A DNA stretch of 5,160 bases from contig DGKN01000057.1 of assembly GCA_002387005.1 (NCBI GenBank), positions 1 through 5,160 on the forward strand, read 5' to 3'. Positions 1 to 5,160 of this stretch are shown here, one piece after another (positions within the stretch are counted from its first letter, which is position 1; each line of letters starts with the position of its first letter). The notes beneath the pieces are model-generated. The model was not told where the DNA came from and ran no database searches. It saw only the letters and a program-made list of their open reading frames with translations. Both the position numbers and the translations under genes were made by a program. Origin of the DNA: Propionibacteriaceae bacterium UBA4569. Its GTDB lineage: Bacteria > Actinomycetota > Actinomycetes > Propionibacteriales > Propionibacteriaceae.

Positions 1-301
1 CGGCGGTCTCCGCGTCATTAGACAGGGCACGCTCGTTCACGTCCACGGCGTCCACCACGGCGGACGGGCACTCGGTGGCCAGCGCCGCGGCGATCGGACC
101 GTAGCCGCAGCCAAGGTCGAGCAGTCGTCCAGCCGTGACCGGCGGCCCCACCTCGCGCAGCAGGATCGCGGTCGCCGGGTCCAGTCGGGCGCCGGAGAAC
201 ACGCCCGCCGCGGTGGTGAAGGTGTAGTCGCGTTCCCAGATGGACGCGGAGATGGTCCGGCGCTGCTCTGGGCCGGTCGGGGTCTCGAAGTAGTGGCTCA
301 T
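1..301 (-). CDS. RsmC-like class I SAM-dependent methyltransferase, N-terminal part
   Basis: This is the first 100 residues of a Rossmann-fold methyltransferase; the left window edge removes the rest. Seen in the sequence: the protein begins MSHYFETPTGPEQRR. The S-adenosylmethionine motif I is LDLGCGYGPIA at residues 61-71, and the motif II acidic residue is in VDVNERAL (D87). The GCGYGP plus VDVNERAL pairing is typical of the RsmC/COG2813 group, which methylates the N2 amino group of guanine in 16S rRNA. The catalytic NPP(F/Y) motif would lie beyond the edge, so rRNA specificity is inferred. Motif I arrives by residue 61, so this is a single-domain form without the degenerate N-terminal half of E. 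coli RsmC. The ATG at 299-301 is preceded by GAGGA (306-310), a Shine-Dalgarno with short spacing. It lies 30 nt after truA on the same strand and is probably cotranscribed. A generic class I methyltransferase is the main alternative. Confidence 0.85.
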   Translation of the reverse strand, partial: MSHYFETPTGPEQRRTISASIWERDYTFTTAAGVFSGARLDPATAILLREVGPPVTAGRLLDLGCGYGPIAAALATECPSAVVDAVDVNERALSNDAETA

Positions 302-305
302 GTCT

Positions 306-310
306 TCCTC
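306..310 (-). promoter_or_regulatory. Ribosome binding site of the RsmC-like gene
   Basis: GAGGA lies 4 nt before the ATG at 299-301, within the 30-nt gap after truA. It is the only clear Shine-Dalgarno sequence next to a chosen start in the window. It supports this ATG and suggests that this gene is initiated independently, whereas truA and the Nudix gene appear to rely on coupling. Confidence 0.6.
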
Positions 311-319
311 GCATCATCC

Positions 320-343
320 GAGCTGGTCACATCACACCAGCTC
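320..343 (-). promoter_or_regulatory. Perfect 8-bp inverted repeat around the truA stop codon
   Basis: The arms GAGCTGGT (320-327) and ACCAGCTC (336-343) are exact reverse complements separated by 8 nt. The truA stop codon (332-334) lies in the loop. On the transcribed strand the hairpin ends 9 nt before the Shine-Dalgarno of the RsmC-like gene. No T-run follows, so a classical intrinsic terminator is not supported. An attenuator, RNA-processing or mRNA-stability element is possible. One arm also encodes the last truA residues, so chance plus coding constraint remains an option. Confidence 0.4.
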
Positions 344-1147
344 TTCGGGGCTGCGCATCGTGCGTGCCAACTCAGCCCGGGTGGCCAATTCGTCGTCGGC
401 GGGGTAGCCGACCTCCTCGAGCGTGAGCCCGTGCGCGGGCAGCACGGTGACGCTGTTGGCGCGTCCAGGGCTCGCCATCACCTGCGCCAGCCACGCCAGG
501 TCCCGCTGTCCGGTGCCCAGGGCGGTCATTGCGCCCGTCAGCGATCGCACCATCGAATGGCAGAAGGCGTCGGCCCGCACCTCCACCTCAACGGTGCCGG
601 ACGGGTCATCCAGCCGGACGGCGTGCAACCCGGTCAGCGTCCGGATGGTGGTGGCGCCGTCGCGGGCCTTGCAGAAGGGCGCGAAGTCGTGCAGGCCCAG
701 CAACAGCACCGCGCCCTGATTGATGCGGTCGAGGTCAACGACGCCGCGGATCCGGGTGACATGCCCACGCAGCAGCGGGTCGGGGGAGGAGCCGTCGTCC
801 CACAGGCGGTAGCAGTAGCGCCGCCACAACGCAGAGAAGCGGGCGTCGAAGGCGTCCGGCACCGGTGTCACCGCACGAACCACGACGTCCTCGTCGAGTA
901 CTCGCGCCAACCGGCGCAGCAGCAGCTGGGGATCGACATCGTCGGGCAGGTCGACGTGTGCCACCTGCCCACGGGCATGCACGCCGGCGTCCGTGCGGCC
1001 AGCAACCGTCAGCTGCGCAGGGCCGCCGAGGCGAAGCACCTGGCCGATCCACCCCTCCAGCAGCCCCTGCACCGTGCGCTGTCCCGGCTGGGTGGCCCAG
1101 CCGGAGAAACCGGAGCCGTCGTAGGAGATGTCCAGTCGGAACCTCAT
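332..1147 (-). CDS. truA: tRNA pseudouridine(38-40) synthase TruA
   Basis: TruA converts uridines 38, 39 and 40 in the anticodon stem-loop of many tRNAs to pseudouridine, acting as a cytoplasmic homodimer. The ORF encodes 271 aa, a normal family length. Seen in order: the N-terminal strand MRFRLDISYDGSGFSGWA; the catalytic motif AGRTDAGVHARGQV, with the nucleophilic aspartate at D53; FDARFSALWRRYCYRLW at 100-116, with the conserved Tyr of the active site; HDFAPFCK at 153-160; FCHSMVRSLTGAM at 195-207; and the C-terminal PAHGLTLEEVGYP at 237-249. All the expected catalytic features are intact. The ATG at 1145-1147 overlaps the trmB stop as ATGA, which fixes the start. No Shine-Dalgarno precedes it; the upstream mRNA reads CGCCTCCC instead. 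Translation probably depends on ribosomes finishing trmB. Confidence 0.96.
   Translation of the reverse strand: MRFRLDISYDGSGFSGWATQPGQRTVQGLLEGWIGQVLRLGGPAQLTVAGRTDAGVHARGQVAHVDLPDDVDPQLLLRRLARVLDEDVVVRAVTPVPDAFDARFSALWRRYCYRLWDDGSSPDPLLRGHVTRIRGVVDLDRINQGAVLLLGLHDFAPFCKARDGATTIRTLTGLHAVRLDDPSGTVEVEVRADAFCHSMVRSLTGAMTALGTGQRDLAWLAQVMASPGRANSVTVLPAHGLTLEEVGYPADDELATRAELARTMRSPEELV
1136..1147 (-). promoter_or_regulatory. trmB-truA ATGA junction with a small start-codon hairpin
   Basis: The truA start (1145-1147) and trmB stop (1144-1146) overlap as ATGA. In the mRNA, CCTC (just 5' of CCAT) can pair with GAGG, which contains the G of the ATG. This gives a 4-bp stem with a CCAT loop, roughly 1140-1151, plus one possible G-U pair. 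With no Shine-Dalgarno present, this arrangement suggests truA is opened and translated by ribosomes terminating on trmB. The overlap is directly visible; the hairpin's effect is inferred, and the stem is short. Confidence 0.4.
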
Positions 1148-1899
1148 GGGAGGCGCCGATAGGTCAGGTCACGGATGGTGCGTCCGGCCCGCAGGCCCTT
1201 GGCCTCGAAGTTGGTGACCGGACGAGCATCCAGGCGCGGCGCCCAGCCACCGTCGGCGGCGTGCACGTTCTCCAGAGCGTCGGCGACGTCGAGCACCTCG
1301 CGCATCCATTCGGCGTAGTCGTCCCAATCGGTGGCCAGCCGCCACAGCCCGCCGGGGACCAGCCGCGAGGCCACCAGTTCGGCGAAGCCAGGGCTGACGA
1401 GCCGGCGCTTGTGGTGGCGGGTCTTGTGCCAGGGGTCAGGGAAGAAGGTGCACAGCTCGGTGATGGAGGAGGGCTCGAAGAGGTGGAGCAGCCCTTGGGC
1501 GGCGTCGGCCTGCACCAGCCGGACGTTGTCGACGCCCGCGCGGGCCAACCGGGACAATGTCGAGGCCATCGCGGGTTCGAAGACCTCGAAGCCGATGATG
1601 TTGGCCCCGGGTCGTGCCACGGCCAGGGCGGCCAGCGTTTCGCCGGTTCCCGAACCGATCTCCACGCACAGTTCCGCCTCGCGGCCGAAGACCGCCGTCC
1701 AGTCGACCGGGGGCTGTTCGGCAACCGAGGTGGTGGTCTCGCGACGCTCGACCTCCACGACCCTGGACCCCCGCCACGTGTCCCAGGCCTTGCGCTGGGA
1801 GGGGTTCATCCGGGCGCTGCGGCGCACGAAGCTGACGACCTCGCGATGGACGCGGGTCGCGTCCGGCCTGGCGGAGGCGACCTGCTCTGGTTCTGGCAC
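1144..1899 (-). CDS. trmB: tRNA (guanine-N7-)-methyltransferase TrmB
   Basis: TrmB transfers a methyl group from S-adenosylmethionine to N7 of G46 in the tRNA variable loop. The protein has 251 aa. Seen: the SAM motif VEIGSGTGET at 79-88; an acidic loop GFEVFEPA at 103-110; the family signature FPDPWHKTRHHKRRL at 153-167, containing the catalytic Asp (D155) and the basic RNA-binding run; ATDWDDYAEWM at 189-199; and TNFEAKG at 229-235, matching the TKFE motif of other TrmB proteins. The first ~45 residues form an extension before the domain, including FVRRSARMNPSQRKAW, as in other actinobacterial homologues. The start is GTG at 1897-1899. No ATG, GTG or TTG lies in frame between it and the preceding gene's stop. 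The only good alternative is GTG at 1825-1827 (residue 25). No Shine-Dalgarno precedes 1899, and the start may be leaderless. The gene is coupled to truA by ATGA. Confidence 0.95.
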   Translation of the reverse strand: MPEPEQVASARPDATRVHREVVSFVRRSARMNPSQRKAWDTWRGSRVVEVERRETTTSVAEQPPVDWTAVFGREAELCVEIGSGTGETLAALAVARPGANIIGFEVFEPAMASTLSRLARAGVDNVRLVQADAAQGLLHLFEPSSITELCTFFPDPWHKTRHHKRRLVSPGFAELVASRLVPGGLWRLATDWDDYAEWMREVLDVADALENVHAADGGWAPRLDARPVTNFEAKGLRAGRTIRDLTYRRLP

Positions 1900-1905
1900 T
1901 GGACA

Positions 1906-1911
1906 AGCGTA
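1906..1911 (-). promoter_or_regulatory. Possible -10 element of a leaderless trmB promoter
   Basis: TACGCT matches the TAnnnT pattern of actinobacterial -10 boxes and ends 6 nt before the trmB GTG. That is the distance at which transcription would begin on or next to the start codon. No convincing -35 hexamer is found 17-18 nt upstream (the sequence there is CTCGGC). A terminator precedes the site and trmB lacks a Shine-Dalgarno, so a leaderless mRNA is a reasonable inference from one weak motif. Confidence 0.35.
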
Positions 1912-1940
1912 GTGGAGCCCTCCGTGCTGCCGAGGCGTAA

Positions 1941-1975
1941 GGGTGCCGCGCCCCCGAGCGGGGCGCGGGGCACCC
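1941..1975 (-). terminator. GC-rich hairpin terminator after the EF-G-like gene
   Basis: The left arm GGGTGCC+GCGCCCC (1941-1954) pairs with GGGGCGC (1960-1966) and GGCACCC (1969-1975). This gives 14 base pairs with a 5-nt loop and a 2-nt GG bulge at 1967-1968. It begins 15 nt after the EF-G-like stop codon on the transcribed strand and precedes trmB. No U-tract follows (CCCTTACGCC would be read), as is common for proposed actinobacterial terminators. It lies in the 91-nt gap 1900-1990. It probably separates two transcription units, although readthrough cannot be excluded. Confidence 0.7.
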
Positions 1976-1990
1976 GACGCATCGTGCTGG

Positions 1991-4099
1991 TCAGCCCTTG
2001 TGCGCGGCCAGCGTCGCCTCGGACAGCTGCTGGGGCATCAGCTGGTAGCCGTGGAAGGTGCGGGTGAACGAGCCCGAGCCATGGGCCAGACCGCGCAGGT
2101 CGATCGCGTAGCGGCTGAGCTCGGTGGCCGGAACCCTGGCGCGGACGATGGCGTGGTGCTCGCCGTCCGCATCGGTGCCGAGCAGCTGGCCGCGGCGGTT
2201 GGTCAGGTCGGTCATCACCGCGCCGAGGTACTCCTCGCCGATGGTCACCGTCACCTCGTCGATGGGCTCCAGCAGCGCGACATTGCCCGGTTGCGCCGCT
2301 GCTTCCTTCAAGGCGGCGGCGGCCGCCGACTGGAAGGCCATGTCGGAGGAGTCGACCGAGTGCGCCTTGCCGTCGTACAGCGTCACCCGGACGTCGACCA
2401 TCGGGTGGCCGGACATGGCGCCGCGCTCCATCTGCGTCCGCACGCCCTTCTCGACCGAGGGGATGAACTGGCGGGGAACCGCGCCACCGACGACCTTGTC
2501 GACGAACTCGAAGCCCTGCCCGCGCTCCAGCGGGGTGATCTCCAGGTCGCAGACCGCGTACTGGCCATGGCCACCGGACTGCTTGACGTGGCGTCCGTGC
2601 ACCGTGACGGGCTTCACGAAGGTCTCGCGCAGTGCGACCCGGACCGGCTCGGTCTGCACCTGCACGCCATAGCGCTGGGTCAGGCGGGAGAGCAGCAGGT
2701 CGGAATGGGCCTGACCCATCGTCCACAGCACCAGCTGGTCGGAGTCGTGCGGGCGTTCGAGCCGGACGGTCGTGTCCTCGACCACGAGCCGCGCCAGAGC
2801 GCCGGCCAGCTTGTCCTCGTCATTGCGGGTGGCGGCGCGCACCGCCACCGGCAGCAGCGGCTCGGGCATGTTCCAGGGCTCCACCAGCGCGGGGTGCTCC
2901 TTGGACGAGATGGTGTCGGAGGTCTCGGCACGACCCAGCTTGGCGACGAGCACGAGGTCGCCGGCGATGGCCTGCGGCTTCGGCTTGGGCTCGGTGCCGA
3001 CCGGGAAGGTGAGTTGCCCGACCCGCTCCTCCTCGTCGTGGGAGGGATGGTGTTCGTCCTCGGCCCCGGTGAAGACCTCACGGTGGCCGGCGACGTGCAC
3101 GGTGTCGTCGGTGCGCAGCGTGCCGGAGAAGACCTTCACCATCGACAGGCATCCGGAATAGGGGTCGGAGGTGGTGCGGATGACCTCTGCCACCAGGGGC
3201 CCGGCCGGGTCGCAGGACAGCTCGAGGAGGTCGCCGCCGTCCAGCGTGGTGACGGTTGGCATCGGGTGCAGCGCCGGGTGCGGCAGACCGTTCTCGATCA
3301 GGCTGAACAGTTCCTCGGCGCCGACGCCGGAGGAGGCCTGGACGGGGATGACGGGGAAGAAGTTTGCGTGGGCGGTGGCCTTCAGCAGGTCGCCGCGCAC
3401 CTCCTGGACGGCGAGTTCCTCACCCTCGAGGTAGCGCTCCATCAGCGCCTCGTCGTCGGCCTCGGTCACGACGGCCTCGATGAAGGGGGCGCGGTACTCG
3501 TCCAGCGACAGCAGTTCCTCCTCGTCGGCGTTGCGCACGGTGGCGCTGCCGGACGAGTAGTCGTGCACGCCCTTGGTGATCAGGGAGATGTTCCCGGTGA
3601 CGTCACCCTTGGCGTCGGTCAGCGGCAGGTAGGCAGGAACGACGCCCTCGCCGAAGACGCGGCGGCAGGTCTCGACGGCCGACTCGTAGTCGCCGCGTTC
3701 GGCGTCCAGCTTGGTGATGGCTATCGCACGGGGCATCCCGACGCGTCGGCACTCGTCCCACAAGGAGGCGGTGGCCGGGTCGATGCCGTCCGCGGCGCTC
3801 ACCACGAAGATCGCTGCGTCGGCGGCGCGCAGGCCTGCGCGCAACTCTCCAACGAAGTCCGGGTGGCCTGGGGCATCCAGCAGGTTGATGACAACCTCAC
3901 CGCTCGCGACCGATGCGAGGGCGAGGGAGGCGGCGCGCTCGGCGTCGTCCTTCTCACCGCGATAGCCCGCGAGGCGGGCCTTCAGCAGGCTCTCGAACAA
4001 GGTGGTCTTTCCCGACCCGGCTGATCCGACCAGTACGACATTGCGGAGATCGGCCGGGTTGGAAACCTTGACGCTGGCATCGCTCATCTTTGAACTCAT
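1991..4099 (-). CDS. fusA2: EF-G-like translational GTPase (EF-G2/FusA2 type)
   Basis: This is a complete five-domain EF-G paralogue of about 702 aa. Seen: the P-loop GSAGSGKTT at 25-33, where canonical EF-G has AHIDAGKTT; G3 DAPGH at 75-79 with the catalytic-type His; G4 TKLD at 129-132; and G5 ASSG at 255-258. Domain II spans about 285-385, domain III about 405-480. Domain IV has RETFVKPVTVHGRHVKQSGG and HSVDSSDMAF, keeping the tip His (H580). Domain V begins LLEPIDEVTV near 609 and carries DLTNRRGQLLG. Switch I is short and lacks the RGIT(I) threonine motif; AERAASLALA sits there. Mycobacterial FusA2 is a close relative. From memory, a mycobacterial EF-G2 bound nucleotide but lacked ribosome-stimulated GTPase activity, so routine translocation should not be assumed. 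The start chosen is ATG 4097-4099. Alternatives are GTG 4157-4159, adding 20 residues without family likeness, and ATG 4085-4087. The gene lies 84 nt after the Nudix gene. Confidence 0.93.
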   Translation of the reverse strand: MSSKMSDASVKVSNPADLRNVVLVGSAGSGKTTLFESLLKARLAGYRGEKDDAERAASLALASVASGEVVINLLDAPGHPDFVGELRAGLRAADAAIFVVSAADGIDPATASLWDECRRVGMPRAIAITKLDAERGDYESAVETCRRVFGEGVVPAYLPLTDAKGDVTGNISLITKGVHDYSSGSATVRNADEEELLSLDEYRAPFIEAVVTEADDEALMERYLEGEELAVQEVRGDLLKATAHANFFPVIPVQASSGVGAEELFSLIENGLPHPALHPMPTVTTLDGGDLLELSCDPAGPLVAEVIRTTSDPYSGCLSMVKVFSGTLRTDDTVHVAGHREVFTGAEDEHHPSHDEEERVGQLTFPVGTEPKPKPQAIAGDLVLVAKLGRAETSDTISSKEHPALVEPWNMPEPLLPVAVRAATRNDEDKLAGALARLVVEDTTVRLERPHDSDQLVLWTMGQAHSDLLLSRLTQRYGVQVQTEPVRVALRETFVKPVTVHGRHVKQSGGHGQYAVCDLEITPLERGQGFEFVDKVVGGAVPRQFIPSVEKGVRTQMERGAMSGHPMVDVRVTLYDGKAHSVDSSDMAFQSAAAAALKEAAAQPGNVALLEPIDEVTVTIGEEYLGAVMTDLTNRRGQLLGTDADGEHHAIVRARVPATELSRYAIDLRGLAHGSGSFTRTFHGYQLMPQQLSEATLAAHKG

Positions 4100-4132
4100 G
4101 GCCCAACATTGCTCCTGCCCCAGCGGCGTGGC
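4100..4132 (-). promoter_or_regulatory. Possible promoter before the EF-G-like gene
   Basis: In the 84-nt gap after the Nudix stop, the transcribed strand reads TTGCCA, then 17 nt, then CAATGT (or AATGTT with an 18-nt spacer), then 5-6 nt to the ATG at 4099. The -35 is one mismatch from TTGACA, but the -10 is poor. If used, the transcript would start at or beside the ATG, giving leaderless translation. A GGAG 12 nt before the ATG is too far for a good Shine-Dalgarno. No clear terminator hairpin was seen in this gap, so cotranscription with the Nudix gene is equally possible. Confidence 0.25.
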
Positions 4133-4183
4133 AAGCAGATCCGTGGTGGCCTTTGTCACTGTCCGTTCGGCTGGTCGACACCT

Positions 4184-4666
4184 TCAGTCGGCGTACACGC
4201 ACCGGGCGGGGTCGGCGAGCTGGAGGGCTGCTTCGGTGAGGACGTCGCGGTGGGTCGCGGCCAGCTCGTCGAAGGGCACCTCGTCGAGGTTGAACCAGCG
4301 CAGTTCGGACGACTCGTCCGAGGCGACCAGCACGTCACCGACGGGACGGGCGAAGAAGGCCGCGGCCGTGGAGCTGACCACCACGCCGTCGGGGTAGGCG
4401 AAGATTCGCCGCGGGCTGGAGAACAACCCGAACAGGCGCACGTCGGTGACCTCCAGGCCGGTCTCCTCACGGACCTCACGCAGCAGACAGTCGCGCACAG
4501 ATTCCCCCGCGTCCAGACCGCCACCCACCAGACCCCAGAGGCCGGAGTCGGAGCGCCGCTCCAGCAGTACCCGTCCGTCACCGTCCAGCAATACGGCCAC
4601 GGCGCCGATCCGCCGCGGGCTGTTGGGGGTGGGTGCCGCGTCGTCGTCCACGTGGAAGGTCGTCAC
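4184..4666 (-). CDS. Nudix hydrolase
   Basis: Nudix enzymes cleave nucleoside diphosphates linked to another group, using metal ions held by the Nudix helix. This protein has 160 aa from the chosen start, a usual single-domain size. The Nudix box at residues 49-71 fits GX5EX7REUXEEXGU exactly: G49, E55, then REVREETGL at 63-71, with E64, E67 and E68 available for metal. It is preceded by SGLWGLVGGG, where many relatives have Pro before the glycines. RIGAVAVLLDGDGRVLLERR (20-38 region) is the usual first strand pair. Substrate cannot be told; the WGL..GG context recalls the MutT/ADP-ribose-type general group. The GTG at 4664-4666 is preferred because it overlaps the upstream stop as GTGA. An in-frame ATG at 4733-4735 would add 23 Pro/Arg-rich residues lying wholly within the mannosidase gene. 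No Shine-Dalgarno is present, so coupling to the upstream gene is likely. Confidence 0.92.
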   Translation of the reverse strand: MTTFHVDDDAAPTPNSPRRIGAVAVLLDGDGRVLLERRSDSGLWGLVGGGLDAGESVRDCLLREVREETGLEVTDVRLFGLFSSPRRIFAYPDGVVVSSTAAAFFARPVGDVLVASDESSELRWFNLDEVPFDELAATHRDVLTEAALQLADPARCVYAD

Positions 4667-5160
4667 GGCGCAGAGATTATCGCGGGCCCCACTGGCAGGC
4701 GGCGGCCGTCGAGGGCCATCAGGAGTTCCGCCCACATCGCATTGGCCCAGGCGAAGTCGGCCCGGCTGAATCGGTGTGGGTGGTCGGCGTCGAAGGCCTC
4801 GTGGGCCAGTCCGGTGCCGGCGGTGGTGGCGGCCAACAGGTCCGCCATCTGCTGCGCCTCGTCGGGGTCGGTCGCGGTGAGGCCCTGCACGGCCAGAGCG
4901 ATCGGCCAGACCCGACCGCGCGGCGTGTGCTCGGACCCGATGCCGGATGCGGCGCTCCCGGACGCGAACCAGGGGTTGGCTGGTGACAGGACGCGGGCCC
5001 GGGTCGCCAGGTAGCCGGGGTCGTCGGCGCGGACGCCTGCCAACAGCGGCAGGGACAACAACGACGGCATGTTGGCGTCGTCGGCCAGCAGTTGGCGGCC
5101 CAGTCCGTCCACCTCATAGGCGAAGCTGCCGTCGGGCAGCGTGCCGTGGCACAGCACCCC
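4663..5160 (-). CDS. GH125 family alpha-mannosidase, C-terminal part
   Basis: About 165 C-terminal residues are visible; the frame runs open through the right edge, so the N-terminal two thirds are missing. GH125 enzymes (formerly DUF1237) are inverting, metal-independent exo-alpha-1,6-mannosidases that remove terminal mannose from glycans. Seen in order: SFAYEVDGLGRQLLADDAN with MPSLLSLPLLAG, then LSPANPWFASGSAASGIGSEHT and RGRVWPIALAVQGLT, then the TGLAHEAFD motif, whose Glu (codon at 4798-4800) is the probable catalytic base, and FSRADFAWANAMWAELL near the end. These agree closely with the family pattern of EVDG, DDANxPSLLS, SPxNP, GIGSxHT, WPIAL and HExF. The catalytic acid Asp would lie upstream, outside the window. 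Any signal peptide is also outside, so location is unknown. The gene ends TGA (4663-4665), overlapping the Nudix start by 4 nt. The GTG near 5157 is internal and is not a start. Confidence 0.9.
   Translation of the reverse strand, partial: GVLCHGTLPDGSFAYEVDGLGRQLLADDANMPSLLSLPLLAGVRADDPGYLATRARVLSPANPWFASGSAASGIGSEHTPRGRVWPIALAVQGLTATDPDEAQQMADLLAATTAGTGLAHEAFDADHPHRFSRADFAWANAMWAELLMALDGRRLPVGPAIISAP

Noticed and set aside
18..317. Minus-strand 99-codon frame starting at 317
   Set aside because: The frame starting at ATG 299-301 carries the methyltransferase motifs LDLGCGYGP and VDVNERAL; the 317 frame gives an Arg-rich sequence and is out of register.
293..2067. Plus-strand open frames of about 290 and 400 codons (293-1162 and 865-2067)
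   Set aside because: They are antisense to truA and trmB, run through the terminator region, and give Arg/Pro/Gly-rich sequences with no family resemblance.
1806..2726. Minus-strand 306-codon frame over the EF-G-like and trmB ends
   Set aside because: It overlaps the true EF-G frame in another register and is Arg/Pro/Ala-rich, a shadow of high-GC coding sequence.
1943..4024. Long plus-strand open frame (about 690 codons) antisense to the EF-G-like gene
   Set aside because: It lies opposite a gene with clear domains along its whole length. Its translation is low-complexity Gly/Val/His/Asp/Leu with no recognisable motif, as expected from the mirror frame of GC-rich coding DNA.
4667..4735. N-terminal extension of the Nudix protein from ATG 4733-4735
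   Set aside because: It would lie wholly inside the mannosidase gene and adds only a Pro/Arg/Gly stretch with no family likeness. The GTGA overlap at 4663-4666 explains the start better.
4109..5014. Plus-strand frame of about 300 codons across the Nudix and GH125 genes
   Set aside because: It is antisense to two genes with intact motifs and shows no domain of its own.
1..5160. CRISPR arrays, tRNA or rRNA genes, insertion sequences, phage or toxin-antitoxin genes
   Set aside because: I found no regularly spaced direct repeats, no cloverleaf-like segments, no transposase motifs and no suitable small ORF in the gaps; the three intergenic gaps are 30, 91 and 84 nt.

Overview
The window is GC-rich DNA with strong G/C preference at third codon positions. 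All six supportable genes lie on the minus strand. The gene set points to an actinobacterium: a diverged second EF-G, a TrmB beginning FVRRSARMNPSQRKAW, and gene junctions without Shine-Dalgarno sites. A Propionibacteriaceae-like host is my guess and is not proven here.

Layout in transcription order, from the right edge leftward. (1) 4663-5160 is the C-terminal part of a GH125-type alpha-mannosidase; its beginning lies outside the window. (2) A Nudix hydrolase starts on a GTG that overlaps the mannosidase stop by 4 nt (4663-4666). (3) After an 84-nt gap comes a complete EF-G-like translational GTPase of the EF-G2/FusA2 type, about 702 aa. It is followed by a strong GC-rich hairpin at 1941-1975, the likely end of this transcription unit. 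(4) trmB (tRNA m7G46 methyltransferase) starts on a GTG just after a possible -10 element. (5) truA (tRNA pseudouridine synthase) is joined to trmB by an ATGA overlap. (6) After 30 nt comes the N-terminal part of an RsmC-like class I methyltransferase, cut off by the left edge.

The left half is therefore an RNA-modification group: two tRNA enzymes that look translationally coupled, then a probable rRNA methyltransferase. The right half holds an accessory ribosomal GTPase next to a mannosidase/Nudix pair. No RNA gene, mobile element, CRISPR array or phage feature was seen. Essentially all of the window is coding apart from gaps of 30, 91 and 84 nt. Nothing here amounts to a clearly new system. 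The points most worth a second look are the short, diverged switch I and the His/acidic loop of the EF-G-like protein, the start-codon hairpin at trmB-truA, and the inverted repeat around the truA stop codon.
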